Shown: in pieces, positions 40,505-41,421 of the stretch
How positions within the stretch are numbered: the first letter of the stretch is position 1
Layout of the letters: each line of letters starts with the position of its first letter
NCBI GenBank assembly: GCA_946615865.1
Contig: CAMOIJ010000021.1
Span: 1-41,421, forward strand
Length of the DNA stretch: 41,421 nucleotides
Direction: 5' to 3'
DNA from: an uncultured Lachnospiraceae bacterium
GTDB taxonomy: Bacteria; Bacillota; Clostridia; Lachnospirales; Lachnospiraceae
Translations under genes and position numbers: made by a program
Notes under the pieces: generated by a model
The model's input: the letters and a program-made list of their open reading frames with translations, nothing else
Databases searched by the model: none
Told to the model about the DNA's origin: nothing

Positions 40505-41421
40505 ATGAAAACGCGGTTAGGGGCATTCTTTGAGCGGATGAGTAAGATATACGAAGAGGATGGGCTGTTCCATGACACGGAGGTGCAGGCCAATGAGCTG
40601 ATCGTGCGGGTTTTGATCGCAAATGCGATCATTATTGTGCTCATCCTGGCCGCTGTGATCGCGGGGGTGTTCCCTGTGTCGGGGCTGATTTTGCCGAGGC
40701 TGGGTACAGCGCTGGTGGAGATCCTGATTTTGGGGGCTATATCCTACAAGGTAAAGCAGGACGCCTGGTGGCTCAAATATGTGCTGCTGCTGGGGCTTAT
40801 GACTGTCTATGCGCAGCTTGACTCATTGCTCACGCACAAGGTGGCGATCCTGATGGTGATTCCTGTGCTGTGCTCGAGCCGTTATTTTTCAAGGATACTG
40901 ACCATCGCGATGTCGGGGCTGTCAACGGTGGTGTTTTTTGTGTCGGGCTTTCTGGGGGCATATTTTGGCTGGATCAATATGAACGACGTGAGGCTCCCGG
41001 TAGGCACTACTTTTACAGACAAGGGGATCTGGCTGGGGAGCGGCATTGAGGAGACGCTGGACCGCGCACAGTACGCACGCGACACGCTGCTTTTCAGTTA
41101 TGTGCCTAAGCTGTTGATGTTTTCCATCGCGGCGGTGGTCGCTGCGGAGATAGCAAGGCGCGGGCGTGAGATGGTCCATGAGCAGAAAGAGCTGAGTGAG
41201 AGCAGCGCGAGGCTGGAGACAGAGCTGAAGATGGCGGAGCAGATCCAGGAGGGAGTGCTGCCGAACATTTATCCGCCTTTTCCGGACCGGAGGGAGTTTG
41301 ACATTTACGCGACCATGAACGCGGCGAGGGAGGTCGGAGGCGACTTCTATGACTTCTTCCTGGTGGATGATGACCACCTGGCGCTGGTCGTGGCTGACGT
41401 GAGCGGCAAAGGAGTGCCGGC
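40505..41421 (+). CDS. SpoIIE/RsbU-type PP2C phosphatase with membrane N-terminus, 3' end outside window
   Basis: The frame is open from ATG 40505 (AGAGGAGA seven bases upstream) to the window edge, 305 codons. Residues about 35-215 hold five or six hydrophobic segments (VLIANAIIIVLILAAVIAGV, YVPKLLMFSIAAVV). A short coiled coil (about 218-250; ELSESSARLETELKMAEQIQ) leads into the PP2C domain with the metal-binding starts EVGGDFYDFF and VVADVSGKGVPA. Such phosphatases dephosphorylate anti-anti-sigma factors (STAS proteins) in partner switching. The RsbW-like ATPase domain at 31244 is the matching kind of kinase, but no STAS gene is in the window, so pairing is only a possibility. Confidence 0.9.
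   Translation, partial: MKTRLGAFFERMSKIYEEDGLFHDTEVQANELIVRVLIANAIIIVLILAAVIAGVFPVSGLILPRLGTALVEILILGAISYKVKQDAWWLKYVLLLGLMTVYAQLDSLLTHKVAILMVIPVLCSSRYFSRILTIAMSGLSTVVFFVSGFLGAYFGWINMNDVRLPVGTTFTDKGIWLGSGIEETLDRAQYARDTLLFSYVPKLLMFSIAAVVAAEIARRGREMVHEQKELSESSARLETELKMAEQIQEGVLPNIYPPFPDRREFDIYATMNAAREVGGDFYDFFLVDDDHLALVVADVSGKGVP

Overview
The window looks like a chromosomal segment of a moderate-GC, gut-type Firmicute, most likely a Lachnospiraceae or related Clostridia. The support is strong AGGAGG-type ribosome sites, BspA-type leucine-rich surface proteins, a RelA-like HD/TGS protein, an RsbW/SpoIIE-type signalling pair, small Lachnospiraceae-type orphan proteins and frequent factor-independent terminators. 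No rRNA, tRNA or CRISPR array was seen. The taxonomic call is an inference from gene content, not from a marker gene.

Left part (1-12.6 kb): two giant secreted proteins in tandem. The first is cut by the left edge (>2400 aa, LRR tail, FN3 repeats, PKD, three Ig-like domains). The second is 1691 aa (signal peptide, acidic stretch, BspA LRRs, Cys-rich repeats including a near-identical 723-bp tandem duplication, a Big_2-like domain and three Ig-like domains). Both end in the same triple Ig-like module and neither has an LPXTG anchor. A strong terminator separates them.

Decayed zone (12.6-15.1 kb): a small XRE regulator, a frameshifted RAYT (IS200-like) transposase, a broken BrnT toxin with its BrnA-like antitoxin still open, and a dipeptidase copy carrying an internal 811-bp deletion.

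Defence island (15.1-24.7 kb): a PHP phosphoesterase, then a complete four-gene Wadjet (JetABCD) anti-plasmid operon with overlapping genes and its own terminator, then an AEC-family transporter and a deleted small gene under a near-consensus promoter. The island lies between two direct repeats: the deleted dipeptidase copy (14.5-15.06 kb) and the intact one (24.9-26.17 kb), each followed by the same intergenic element (here called A) and the same kind of terminator.

Signalling region (26-32.6 kb): an Rpn-family remnant, a 1260-aa Hanks-type Ser/Thr kinase with a long propeller-like C-terminus, further copies of element A and of a second repeat (B, with ArgR-box-like palindromes), and a MATE-type membrane protein fused to an RsbW-like ATPase domain and missing its N-terminal helices.

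Right part (32.7-41.4 kb): an SGNH-like membrane-anchored protein translationally coupled to a broken EamA/ECF-S fusion gene; converging on it, a two-gene minus-strand operon of an XRE regulator with an unknown sensor domain and an HD/TGS protein whose (p)ppGpp synthetase domain looks degenerate; divergently, an M50-like membrane metalloprotease with a membrane-anchored LRR protein; a small DUF4342-like membrane protein; and a SpoIIE/RsbU-type phosphatase cut by the right edge.

Two themes run through the window: repeated intergenic modules that mark duplications, and many genes with internal deletions that also shift frame. The latter should be checked against reads before it is treated as biology.
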